Shown: piece after piece, positions 24,846 through 32,599 of the stretch
How positions within the stretch are numbered: the stretch's first letter is position 1
Layout: each line of letters begins with the position of its first letter
Source of the DNA: Shouchella miscanthi
GTDB lineage: Bacteria > Bacillota > Bacilli > Bacillales > Bacillaceae_D
Length of the DNA stretch: 64,000 bases
Reading direction: 5' to 3'
NCBI RefSeq assembly: GCF_007725405.1
Contig: NZ_CP042163.1
Location: 868,001 to 932,000, forward strand
Position numbers and translations under genes: made by a program
Notes under the pieces: generated by a model
What the model saw: the letters and a program-made list of their open reading frames with translations, nothing else
The model's database searches: none
Told to the model about the DNA's origin: nothing

Positions 24846-25406
24846 ATGGTGGCGATAAAGTTGGAAGAAAAAGTTGCTCAACAGATTGGCGAGCGAGTTC
24901 GTCAGTTACGAATGAAACAGGGCTATAGTCTTGAGGCGTTTGCTAATAGAATTAATGTAAGCAAGTTAACGTTGATGAAGGTTGAAAAAGGAGAGGGCAA
25001 CCCTACACTATCTGTTGTTTGGAAAATAGCTAACGGGCTAAGTGTGCCGATTGCTTCATTATTAATGGTTGAAGAAGGAGTTGAACTTTCTCGAAAAAAA
25101 CAATCACTTGAATTAGCAAGTTCTGATAATCAGTTTATTGTTGAACCGATGTTTCAAAAAAACCATTATGAGCTTTACCGTGGCTATTTAAAACCAGGCG
25201 CGATTTACCAGTCAGACGCCCATCCTAAAGGGGTAAATGAATGTATAACAGTCATGACGAATGAACTCATTGTACGTATAGAAGATGAAGCTTATCATTT
25301 ACAAGAACATGACGCCATACGCTTCAGTGGAGATAAGATTCATCTGTATGAGAATCCAACCGATCAACTAACAGTACTTCATTTTGTTATTTCTTATGAA
25401 GGATGA
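24846..25406 (+). CDS. XRE-family regulator with C-terminal cupin domain
   Basis: About 180 residues: helix-turn-helix at the N-terminus (RVRQLRMKQGYSLEAFANRINVSKLTLMKVEKGEGNPTLSVVWKIANGL) followed by a cupin_2 domain (GAIYQSDAHPKGVNECITVM... LQEHDAIRFSG), the architecture of PuuR/SutR-like regulators. The start is uncertain. The ATG at 24846 lies only 4 nt after the -10 element, so initiation may use GTG 24849 on a leaderless mRNA or TTG 24861 behind GGTGGCG. Divergent from azlCD. Confidence 0.82.
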   Translation: MVAIKLEEKVAQQIGERVRQLRMKQGYSLEAFANRINVSKLTLMKVEKGEGNPTLSVVWKIANGLSVPIASLLMVEEGVELSRKKQSLELASSDNQFIVEPMFQKNHYELYRGYLKPGAIYQSDAHPKGVNECITVMTNELIVRIEDEAYHLQEHDAIRFSGDKIHLYENPTDQLTVLHFVISYEG

Positions 25407-25426
25407 TAATCGAAATCATCCTTTTT
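25399..25426 (+). terminator. Terminator of XRE-cupin gene
   Basis: AAGGATGAT and ATCATCCTT arms overlap the stop codon, followed by TTTT. Confidence 0.75.
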
Positions 25427-25517
25427 GACATGTGCAGGGGAAATAAGAATCATGTCGAAAAGATAATAATGGAGAGATCGCTTATAAAAATGTAAGTAGT
25501 AGAGAGGAATTAGACAA

Positions 25518-26093
25518 ATGATAAAAAATGTAGCTGTTTTTTGTGGGTCTGCCAGTGGGATAAATCCCATTTATATAGAAGAGGCAAAGCGCTTAGGAAC
25601 ATTGCTTGCAGCGCAAGACCGTGGACTTGTTTATGGGGGTGCACAGGTAGGATGTATGGGAGCGATTGCCAATCAAATGTTAGAAAAAGGTGGTCATGTG
25701 CATGGCGTTATTCCTAAGAAATTAATGCGTGTAGAGGTTGCACATCATCATCTCAATCAATTAGATGTTGTTGATACTATGCATGAGCGCAAAGCAAAGA
25801 TGGCAGAGCTATCTGATGCATTTATCGCTTTACCTGGGGGAGCCGGGACGCTAGAAGAATGGTTCGAAGTTTTTACATGGGCTCAACTTGGCTATCACCA
25901 AAAGCCTTGTGCCGTTTTAAATGTAGCAGGGTTTTATGATCCGTTTCTTACAATGATTGATCATACGATTGAGCAAGGCTTTATGAATCCCAAATATAAA
26001 GAGTTAATCATTGTCGCTAATTCCCCAGAAACGTTATTAAAACAATTGGATGCTTATGAGCCAATCTCTATTTCAAAATGGAGTGAAGGATGA
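25518..26093 (+). CDS. yvdD: LOG-family protein (TIGR00730, YvdD-like nucleoside monophosphate phosphoribohydrolase)
   Basis: A 191-residue Rossmann-like protein with the LOG signature PGGAGTLEEWFEVFTW near residues 111-126 and an N-terminal VFCGSASG phosphate loop. Family members cleave nucleoside 5'-monophosphates, including cytokinin precursors, releasing ribose 5-phosphate. GAGAGGAAT lies before the ATG. It overlaps the next gene by 4 nt (ATGA), so the two are co-translated. Confidence 0.85.
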   Translation: MIKNVAVFCGSASGINPIYIEEAKRLGTLLAAQDRGLVYGGAQVGCMGAIANQMLEKGGHVHGVIPKKLMRVEVAHHHLNQLDVVDTMHERKAKMAELSDAFIALPGGAGTLEEWFEVFTWAQLGYHQKPCAVLNVAGFYDPFLTMIDHTIEQGFMNPKYKELIIVANSPETLLKQLDAYEPISISKWSEG

Positions 26094-26851
26094 GCACGAG
26101 TGTCATCGCTTTTCAAGAAACAGGAGATCCGTTGCAACCATTACTTTTTTTTGTTCATGGTGGAGGGGTTAGCAGTTGGATGTGGGAAAAGCAACTAGCT
26201 GCTTTTTCCTCAGCCTATCATTGTCTTGCTGTAGATTTACCTGAACATGGAAAGAGTAAAGGCGCGTTTTCGATCGAAGAAAGTGCCATGTCTTGTCTAC
26301 AGCTAGCAAAAGAGAAAGCAAAGGGACAGCCCGTCCATCTTATTGGATTTTCTCTTGGTGCGCAAGTTGTTATCGACATGTTAAGTAAAGACCCTCTTTT
26401 TTTTGAAACGGCGATGATTAACAGTGCGCTTGTTAACACGACTCCTTTCGTTCGTATAGGGGGATTACTAGCGTTGCAAGCATCTTATCCACTTGCGAAG
26501 TATCGTACATTCGCGAAAGCACAGGCAAATGTGCTCTACATACCAGAGGAACAATTTGATCGCTATTTCGAAGAATCAAAGCAACTGAAACGTTATACAT
26601 TGATACGAGTGATGCGAGAAAACTTATCTTACCTATTACCAAGCTCTTTCTCATCTGTAAAAACAAAAATGCTTGTTACAGTCGGCGAAAAAGAAAACCG
26701 AATGATGAAGCGATCATTAACGGAAATAAAATATGCGAATGAATTCTGTCAAGATCAAGTGTTTAAAGGTGTCGGCCATGGCTATAGTTTGGCAGATCCA
26801 CAGGCCTTTAATACCGTCTTACTTAACTGGATAACAGGTGAAAGGTGGTAG
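26090..26851 (+). CDS. Alpha/beta hydrolase
   Basis: A 253-residue alpha/beta hydrolase: oxyanion-hole motif FFVHGGGVSSWMWEKQ near residues 21-36, nucleophile elbow GFSLGAQ (Ser near 89), and His in VGHGYSLADP near the C-terminus. The substrate is not predictable. It overlaps yvdD by 4 nt and is probably followed in the same transcript by a small ORF and the terminator at 27029. Confidence 0.82.
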   Translation: MSTSVIAFQETGDPLQPLLFFVHGGGVSSWMWEKQLAAFSSAYHCLAVDLPEHGKSKGAFSIEESAMSCLQLAKEKAKGQPVHLIGFSLGAQVVIDMLSKDPLFFETAMINSALVNTTPFVRIGGLLALQASYPLAKYRTFAKAQANVLYIPEEQFDRYFEESKQLKRYTLIRVMRENLSYLLPSSFSSVKTKMLVTVGEKENRMMKRSLTEIKYANEFCQDQVFKGVGHGYSLADPQAFNTVLLNWITGERW

Positions 26852-26861
26852 AGAGTGAACA

Positions 26862-27017
26862 TTGAAAAGGGAAAACAAAATTGTAACTTTGATTGCCGCT
26901 AAAACAGAAGAGCAATGGAAGCGACAAGGTGTTTATGATGTATTTGAACGATATGAACAATGGGGCCACTCTGACAGAAGTGGGGACCTTTATACGTTTT
27001 TTATGAATAAGAAATGA
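26862..27017 (+). CDS. Small hypothetical protein, 51 aa
   Basis: A TTG-started frame 10 nt after the hydrolase stop encodes a charged peptide ending TFFMNKK with several aromatic residues (VYDVFERYEQWGH). AAAGGTGG upstream is a one-mismatch Shine-Dalgarno at a slightly long spacing. A terminator follows. It could also be the tail of a longer decayed gene. No family recognised. Confidence 0.45.
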   Translation: MKRENKIVTLIAAKTEEQWKRQGVYDVFERYEQWGHSDRSGDLYTFFMNKK

Positions 27018-27028
27018 GCATGTTCCTT

Positions 27029-27059
27029 CCCGTTCGTTCTTAAGGAACGGGCTCGTTTT
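27029..27059 (+). terminator. Terminator of the yvdD-hydrolase unit
   Basis: CCCGTTC/GAACGGG arms with a 9-nt loop are followed by CTCGTTTT. Confidence 0.7.
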
Positions 27060-27286
27060 AGTTGAAATAGAGAGTCTAAAATCCCATCTTGAACATCGAC
27101 ATACGGTCTTTGACAGTCGTTAACTGGATTTAACAGATAGCCAATGATGATCATGGAAATTTGCTGGAACGTAAAAAGGGTTTTTATCTTTTGAAGCGAA
27201 TAGTGTAGTAAAGAATGAATGTTGATTCAATATATTCTTATTAGCTAAGCAAATAAAATTATTTAACAGGGTGGATTTATTTACTT

Positions 27287-28363
27287 ATGCATATCGAAAT
27301 TATGGAACGATATCAGTTGGATCGTAAAAAGATTGAGGATGATGGAATCGAGTATTTAACTAGTCTAGAAAACAAAATGGATTTTGAACAAGTGGTTTTG
27401 TTAGTAGGTACTTTTTTTGATGAAAAGGAAGCAAGGAAACAAATGGCAACCTATTGTATGAAGGTAACAGATTATGCATGTGTGAAAGCAGCTTTTGAAT
27501 ACACATCACTATACAACTTGGAAGAAGAACAAGGAATGTTATTTGAACGGTACCAGGATGATCCGTTATTAAAAGGTCATATCCTAGTCTACGACCTTGC
27601 CAGAGAATCGAAGAAATCGAAAGGCAAAACGTCACACATTATGGAAGCAGCACGAACACTATACGGACAAGTTCATGATGATTCGTTAAAACTTAAACTT
27701 GATTTAATTTTACAATATGAATTATTAATTAATGATCAGCATACTGTGGAGAAGTTTTATGAAAGCATGGTAATGAAATTAAGAAACTTGGATCCGAGCT
27801 ATGTAAAGACCGTTTTACTAACAAGGCTCGTTCATTATTATTCACGTTCATTGTTCATGGATTCAGATGATTGGGAGGAAGCAGAAAAGAATTGCCTTGC
27901 CAACATTGTCAATCCATTGGCACCACCATTTTTCAAAGGAAGCGCCCATCAAATCGCTGGTTATATTTTGGCGTTTTCAAGTAAAATCGAATGCAGTTTG
28001 AGTCATCTATGGAAAGCAATTCATTACTATGAAGTGTCAGAAAATTTCGATGCTGCAAAGAGAGTAACGACCACTGTTATCCCTTTTTGCTTAAACTTAC
28101 ATAAAAAGCAGATGCCTAGTAAAATTAATTTTCATGAAATTGATAAAGTAGAACAGGCACATTATTTTATTTTGCATAATGAGAGGAGTAAAGCCGTTTG
28201 TCTGTTACAAGACATTATAACGTCTGATTCATCTCATTTTAAAGCGAATCTGTATTGGGCTTTTCTAAAGCGAGATCTTTCTCATCTGATGAGGCTTGCA
28301 TGTGACTACAATCGAAATGCGTTTGAATTAAACTTAATTAAGCTTTTTGCAAATAGACTGTAA
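27287..28363 (+). CDS. AimR-like peptide-receptor family protein (TPR), no visible HTH
   Basis: A 358-residue all-helical protein whose sequence follows the arbitrium receptor AimR: DFEQVVLLVGTFFDEKEARKQMATYCMK, then VKAAFEYTSLYNLEEEQGM, then repeated TPR-like helix pairs to the C-terminus. AimR proteins bind a secreted hexapeptide and act on DNA through an N-terminal HTH. Here only about 20 residues precede the first conserved block, and an in-frame TAA lies upstream, so the HTH seems absent. No aimP-like prepeptide or phage gene is adjacent. AGGGTGG is 12 nt before the ATG. A Rap-type receptor is the alternative. Confidence 0.6.
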   Translation: MHIEIMERYQLDRKKIEDDGIEYLTSLENKMDFEQVVLLVGTFFDEKEARKQMATYCMKVTDYACVKAAFEYTSLYNLEEEQGMLFERYQDDPLLKGHILVYDLARESKKSKGKTSHIMEAARTLYGQVHDDSLKLKLDLILQYELLINDQHTVEKFYESMVMKLRNLDPSYVKTVLLTRLVHYYSRSLFMDSDDWEEAEKNCLANIVNPLAPPFFKGSAHQIAGYILAFSSKIECSLSHLWKAIHYYEVSENFDAAKRVTTTVIPFCLNLHKKQMPSKINFHEIDKVEQAHYFILHNERSKAVCLLQDIITSDSSHFKANLYWAFLKRDLSHLMRLACDYNRNAFELNLIKLFANRL

Positions 28364-28473
28364 GCACGTTCTAGCTTGTCGGCATAACGATGAGCTTTTT
28401 TGTTTAATTATGATTAGAAAAGTGTGAAACGGGAATTGGTAGGTTGAAAAAGATGAAAAGAGAGGTTTTGCTG

Positions 28474-29025
28474 ATGGAAATCGTTCTTCTATGTGGAAGT
28501 CTTCGCAAGCAATCATATAACCGAAAATTGTTGAACACGATTAAGGAGCATGCCCCAAGTCATTGGACGTTTACTGAAATAGCCATTGACCGTATTCCTT
28601 TTTACAATGCTGATGTGGAAGAACGTCGCGTTCCAGACGAAGTGACAGTACTAAAAGAAGGATTGACACGTGCTGATGGTGTGATCATTGTTTCACCAGA
28701 ATACAACAACGGTATGCCAGCGGTTGTGAAAAATGCGTTGGATTGGGCAGCCAGTCCGCCACAGGAATCGCCTCTCCCTAAAAAGCCGATTGCTCTTGCA
28801 GGAGCGTCACCACAAGGAGCAGGGACAGTGCAGGCTCAAACTCAGCTAAGACAAACTCTAATTGCCATTGATGCTTATGTGATGTCTGGTCCGAAACTAT
28901 TAGTTGGACAAGTGCATACGCGTGTTGAGGTTGAAGACGAACAAATCACAGAAGAGGGAACGGTTAAGCGTATTAAGAAATATGTAAAGGCATTTGATGA
29001 GTGGATAACCACTTTAAGCGAATAA
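28474..29025 (+). CDS. NADPH-dependent FMN reductase
   Basis: About 183 residues of flavodoxin-like fold. The FMN phosphate loop CGSLRKQSYNRKLL near residues 7-20 and the segment VSPEYNNGMPAVVKNALDW near 73-91 identify the NADPH-dependent FMN reductase/azoreductase/chromate reductase family. The preferred start is ATG 28474 behind AGAGAGG; a longer reading from 28453 is possible. Likely a quinone or xenobiotic reductase. Confidence 0.88.
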   Translation: MEIVLLCGSLRKQSYNRKLLNTIKEHAPSHWTFTEIAIDRIPFYNADVEERRVPDEVTVLKEGLTRADGVIIVSPEYNNGMPAVVKNALDWAASPPQESPLPKKPIALAGASPQGAGTVQAQTQLRQTLIAIDAYVMSGPKLLVGQVHTRVEVEDEQITEEGTVKRIKKYVKAFDEWITTLSE

Positions 29026-29034
29026 GGAAAAGAA

Positions 29035-29069
29035 AGTCTAACGCACTCGTAGTTAGGCTTTTTTTTTTT
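29035..29069 (+). terminator. Terminator of FMN reductase gene
   Basis: AGTCTAAC/GTTAGGCT (one G-U pair) is followed by a run of ten or more T. Confidence 0.85.
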
Positions 29070-29272
29070 CAGATCGACGAAGTCATCAATCATCCATTCG
29101 CATAAAGCGAGTTTCACAATACTTTCATAAAAAACGGTATTACTGCGACATGCTTCATCCATAAACAATAAACGAATACTATTCCTTTACCTTTGGCCAT
29201 AGGACATGACCGACATAACAATGTTAAATGAAGTGGTTCATAGGCGTGACCTAAGGATGGTTTTTTAGGAAA

Positions 29273-29288
29273 GAACATACGTATGTTC
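29273..29288. promoter_or_regulatory. 16-bp perfect palindrome before ydjM-like gene
   Basis: GAACATACGTATGTTC lies about 45 nt upstream of the start codon, near the -35 region of a promoter with TAAAAT as probable -10. The outer GAAC/GTTC halves match those of the Bacillus LexA box, but their spacing is 8 rather than 4. Confidence 0.5.
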
Positions 29289-29332
29289 GTGTTTATGGTA
29301 AAATAAGTCGTTGTTAAGAAAAGGAGGTCAAG

Positions 29333-29806
29333 ATGACAGGAAAAACACATCTTATTGGTGGAGTCGTTGCTTGTCAAGCAGCTGACATCTTTTTGTTTCA
29401 GAACGAAGGGCAGTTTAGCTATTATGCTGCTGGACTTATTGGGGCTCTTATACCCGATATTTGTCATACTCACTCAAAGATTGGGCGGAGGCTTCCAGTC
29501 TTATCAAAGGTTGTTAGCACACTGTTTGGTCATCGAACGTTTACACACAGCTTGCTCTTTCTCTTGCTCATCAATCTAGTGTTTCTTTATTTTTTCCCGG
29601 AACAAGAAGGATTGCGTATGGGTTTTTTAATTGGTATGATCTCGCATTATGTACTTGATGCACTCACGGTTAGAGGCATCCGTCTGCTTTATCCAGCAAA
29701 TTTCCGCTTCCGTCTTGCTCGTCTTAGAACAGGTGGTGTAGTAGAAAGTATCTTACTTGGGCTATTCGTTTTAACGATTTGCTTCCTATACATCGGCTAT
29801 CAATAA
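29333..29806 (+). CDS. YdjM-like membrane-bound metal-dependent hydrolase (DUF457)
   Basis: A 157-residue inner-membrane protein with the family His/Asp pattern: GKTHLIGG near the N-terminus, GALIPDICHTHSKIGRR near 41-57, FGHRTFTHSLLF near 67-78 and SHYVLDALTVRG near 104-115. These His and Asp residues are thought to form a metal site. Four to five membrane segments. AAGGAGGTC precedes the ATG. The homolog YdjM in E. coli is LexA-regulated; here the palindrome upstream is only LexA-like. Confidence 0.85.
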   Translation: MTGKTHLIGGVVACQAADIFLFQNEGQFSYYAAGLIGALIPDICHTHSKIGRRLPVLSKVVSTLFGHRTFTHSLLFLLLINLVFLYFFPEQEGLRMGFLIGMISHYVLDALTVRGIRLLYPANFRFRLARLRTGGVVESILLGLFVLTICFLYIGYQ

Positions 29807-29831
29807 AATTCTTGTAAACTTCTTATTTATA

Positions 29832-29859
29832 TTGATTATTAATTAATATTTGTTATAAT
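29832..29859 (+). promoter_or_regulatory. Promoter of fetAB-like operon with AT-rich palindrome
   Basis: TTGATT at 29832-29837 and TATAAT at 29854-29859 are spaced 16 nt. The flanking TTAATTA and TAATTAA arms form an inverted repeat over the -10 region, which could be an operator or simple AT bias. Confidence 0.5.
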
Positions 29860-29904
29860 TAATTAAGTGTCAATCGTATAGAAGTAAGAAGATTGGAGAA
29901 TAGT

Positions 29905-30660
29905 ATGGATAACTCCTTTGAAAGGAAGCAGTCAATGAGCGGCGAAAAGGTAATGGAGCTTAAAGGCATTACATATAAGGTTGATGAGACAATTATTCTT
30001 AAGGAATTAACAGGATCGTTGAATAAAGGGAAAATTACGAGCATCGTGGGGCCATCAGGAGCTGGGAAAACGACTCTATTTCGCTTATGCAATGGAATGA
30101 GAACACCAACGACTGGAACTATTTTATTCAATGGCGAAAAGCTTGAAACATACGGACCTTCCGCATTGCGTAGAAAAATCGGCATTGTTATGCAACAGGC
30201 TACGATGCTAACGGGCACAGTAAAAGAAAACTTACTACTGCCTCTTACGCTAGCGGGTCAACAAATAAGTGATGTAACGATAAAACAATCATTAGAAGAA
30301 GTAGGGCTGTCAACGACGTTAATCAATCAACAGGCAAAAGAATTATCAGGTGGTCAACAACAGAAGCTATCCATTGCCCGCACGTTGTTAAATCAACCAG
30401 AAGTATTGCTATTAGATGAAATTACGTCGTCGTTAGACCGTGTATCGGTTCAAGAAGTTGAACGTCTGATTGTAACGATTAATGAAAGCTATGGCACAAC
30501 CATCTGTTGGATTACACATCAAATTGAACAAGCTAAGCGTTTGTCTCACGATAGCTGGGTCATGATGGACGGGGAATTAGTCGAACAAGGAACGGTGGAG
30601 TTGTTAACAAATCCTAAAGATGACCGGGTGAAGGCGTTTCTCCAGGAGGAGTTTGTATGA
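29905..30660 (+). CDS. fetA: ABC transporter ATP-binding protein, FetA-like
   Basis: About 251 residues with Walker A GPSGAGKTT near residue 52, Q-loop GIVMQQATML, signature LSGGQQQKLSIARTLL and Walker B VLLLDEITSSLD. Together with the next gene it matches FetA/YbbL, half of an iron exporter that protects from oxidative stress in E. coli. I prefer ATG 29905 (GGAGA 6 nt upstream); ATG 29935 behind AAGGAA is an alternative. It overlaps the permease gene by 4 nt. Confidence 0.85.
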   Translation: MDNSFERKQSMSGEKVMELKGITYKVDETIILKELTGSLNKGKITSIVGPSGAGKTTLFRLCNGMRTPTTGTILFNGEKLETYGPSALRRKIGIVMQQATMLTGTVKENLLLPLTLAGQQISDVTIKQSLEEVGLSTTLINQQAKELSGGQQQKLSIARTLLNQPEVLLLDEITSSLDRVSVQEVERLIVTINESYGTTICWITHQIEQAKRLSHDSWVMMDGELVEQGTVELLTNPKDDRVKAFLQEEFV

Positions 30661-31403
30661 ATGTAACAACCCTGGCTCTTACTCTTATTTTTGTTCTGAT
30701 ACCGTTACTATTGTCTCAAGTGCTAAAGTTAGGCTTAAATCGTGACATCCTTGTGGCTACAATACGTTCAATTATTCAACTACTTGCTGTTGGCTACATT
30801 TTACAATTCGTTTTTGATTCAGAAAGCTATCTGTATATATCACTGATGATTGTGTTAATGATTACAGCTGCAACACAAAATGCAAGAAAAAAAGGGAGAG
30901 CGATTCGTGGAATTACTTGGAAACTAATTGTGACGTTTCTGACGATTCAAACTCTTACTCAAGGTATCTTATTAGGGTTACACATTACACCTGCAACGGC
31001 TCAATATATTATACCGATTAGTGGAATGGTTATTGGAAATTCCATGGTGCTAGGGATCTTATTTTTAAATCGATTTACTGCGGAAGTGGAATCGAAAAAA
31101 GATGAGGCTGAACTGATTCTAAGTTTAGGTGGGACACCAAAACAATCCATTCAGAAGCAATTAATTTCTTCCATTCAGGCTAGTACAATTCCTACAATAG
31201 AAAGTCAAAAAACGATTGGGCTTGTCCAATTACCAGGAATGATGAGTGGACAAATTATTGCTGGGGCTGATCCAGTTCAAGCCGTACTGTTCCAATTGCT
31301 CATTTTATTCCTATTGTTAACAACTGCAATTGTCACAAGCATTATGCTTGGTTTCTTATCCTACCCTACATTGTTCAACGAACGAATGCAGTTCATGCGT
31401 TAA
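30657..31403 (+). CDS. fetB: FetB-like (UPF0014) ABC permease
   Basis: A 248-residue UPF0014 permease with about seven membrane segments and conserved IRSIIQLLAVGYIL, ISGMVIGNSM and IQASTIPTIESQKTIGLVQLPGMMSGQII. It is translationally coupled to the ATPase gene through ATGA. By analogy with E. coli FetAB it exports iron; other Bacillus homologs are called putative metal or phosphonate exporters, so the substrate is inferred. Confidence 0.86.
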   Translation: MNVTTLALTLIFVLIPLLLSQVLKLGLNRDILVATIRSIIQLLAVGYILQFVFDSESYLYISLMIVLMITAATQNARKKGRAIRGITWKLIVTFLTIQTLTQGILLGLHITPATAQYIIPISGMVIGNSMVLGILFLNRFTAEVESKKDEAELILSLGGTPKQSIQKQLISSIQASTIPTIESQKTIGLVQLPGMMSGQIIAGADPVQAVLFQLLILFLLLTTAIVTSIMLGFLSYPTLFNERMQFMR

Positions 31404-31408
31404 AGAAT

Positions 31409-31440
31409 AAAAAGACACGGCATCATGCCATGTCTTTTTA
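31409..31440. terminator. Bidirectional terminator between convergent genes
   Basis: AAAAGACA-GGCA and TGCC-TGTCTTTT arms with A and T runs on the two sides serve fetB and the small minus-strand gene. Confidence 0.85.
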
Positions 31441-31629
31441 TTCTGCTTGTCGCTTAAACGATTCAATTAACTGTAAAGTCGGTTCTAAATCTTCAAGCGT
31501 AATTTGATGCGCGTCTTTCTTGTGTTTCATGATTGCTTCTAAGGCATGGTAAAAGTTACTGTAAATATACAAATGCTTGTTTTCATCAATAGAGTAACTA
31601 TTCATGTACTCTTTGATTCTTTTTTCCAT
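31438..31629 (-). CDS. Small hypothetical protein, 63 aa
   Basis: A 63-residue charged helical protein (KEYMNSYSIDENKH... LEDLEPTLQLIESFKRQAE), no membrane segment or Cys. The Shine-Dalgarno is poor (CGAAAAG), so the start is uncertain, but a bidirectional terminator is placed exactly at its end. No family recognised. Confidence 0.55.
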   Translation of the reverse strand: MEKRIKEYMNSYSIDENKHLYIYSNFYHALEAIMKHKKDAHQITLEDLEPTLQLIESFKRQAE

Positions 31630-31742
31630 TGTCTTTTCGAGAAAGTGTAAACCGTCTGATTTCGTTTGGAACTCATTTACATCCCTCCTACTTATCCACT
31701 TCCCATAGTAGCGAGTGTTGAAACAAAAGGGTGGGTGCTCAT

Positions 31743-32477
31743 TTACTTCTTATTAAAGTGAAATCCTTGGTTATTGAGTGACTTACTTGTTTGTGGAATT
31801 CCTTTATCGTGACTATAATAACGAGCCACTGTTTCCGTCCATGTTTTTTGAATAGGGCGAGACTGCATGTATGTTTTCATTTTGTCTTCATAAGCTCGGA
31901 TGTGTGGCAATTGATCGTGTTGATAGGCGTCTTGATGGTAAAACGAATCAATGGGCAAACGTGGTTTTAAGTCATTTTCTTCAGCAGGGTGACCAATGAC
32001 AAGCCCAACGATAGGAAAAACGTATGTTGGTAAATCTAATACGTCAATAATTTGATCTGATTTTGTTCGAATGGCTCCAATTGGAACAATACCGAGGCCA
32101 AGAGATTCAGCAGCGGCAATGGCATAGCCCATCGCAATTCCCACGTCAGTTGTGCCTACAAGCAAAGTATCGACATTTTCTGTAGCCTCAAAGGTTTGTC
32201 CATTTTGTTCTAACGCTTGATGTATTCGATGAAAATCTAAATTAAATGAGAGAAAAACAGGTGCCTGGTCAATCCACGGTTGACCAATGATGTCAGAAAT
32301 CTGCTTTTTTTTCTGTTGATCGGTCACACCAACAATGCTGAGTTGTTGTCCATTTCCCCAAGTAGGCGCCGCTTGAGCCGCCTGAATTATAGTTTGAAGC
32401 TGTTCTTCTTCGATAGGATTTGGTAAGTAGTTTCGAACAGAATAGTGATTAGTCAATACAGATATGGTTTCATTCAT
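31743..32477 (-). CDS. NADPH-dependent nitroreductase (NfrA/SnrA-like flavoprotein)
   Basis: A 244-residue nitro/flavin reductase: FMN-binding HYSVRNYLPNPIEEEQL near residues 11-27, AAPTWGNGQQLSIVGV near 37-52, and C-terminal QKTWTETVARYYSHDKG. It reduces nitro compounds and quinones using NADPH, and related NfrA is stress-induced in Bacillus. GGAGGGATAAC lies before the ATG. Monocistronic. Confidence 0.87.
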   Translation of the reverse strand: MNETISVLTNHYSVRNYLPNPIEEEQLQTIIQAAQAAPTWGNGQQLSIVGVTDQQKKKQISDIIGQPWIDQAPVFLSFNLDFHRIHQALEQNGQTFEATENVDTLLVGTTDVGIAMGYAIAAAESLGLGIVPIGAIRTKSDQIIDVLDLPTYVFPIVGLVIGHPAEENDLKPRLPIDSFYHQDAYQHDQLPHIRAYEDKMKTYMQSRPIQKTWTETVARYYSHDKGIPQTSKSLNNQGFHFNKK

Positions 32478-32567
32478 TTGTTATCCCTCCTATAGCTGTT
32501 ATACCAAAAAAAGAGAAGCGACGCATGCAATGAGGATTCTATGCTATGATTTCAGTAATTTATGAAC

Positions 32568-32599
32568 GAAAAAAAACGACGAAGCGTTTATTTCGTCGT
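32568..32599 (-). terminator. Terminator of lipoprotein hydrolase gene
   Basis: The stem ACGACGAA/TTCGTCGT overlaps the last codons of the minus-strand gene and reads into a T8 run on that strand. Confidence 0.78.

Noticed and set aside
27287-28363. Evidence of a prophage
   Set aside because: The AimR-like gene is the only phage-associated family in the window; no integrase, repressor pair, structural or lysis genes are present.
29273-29288. SOS (LexA) box
   Set aside because: Half-site spacing is 8 bp, while the Bacillus LexA box needs 4 bp.
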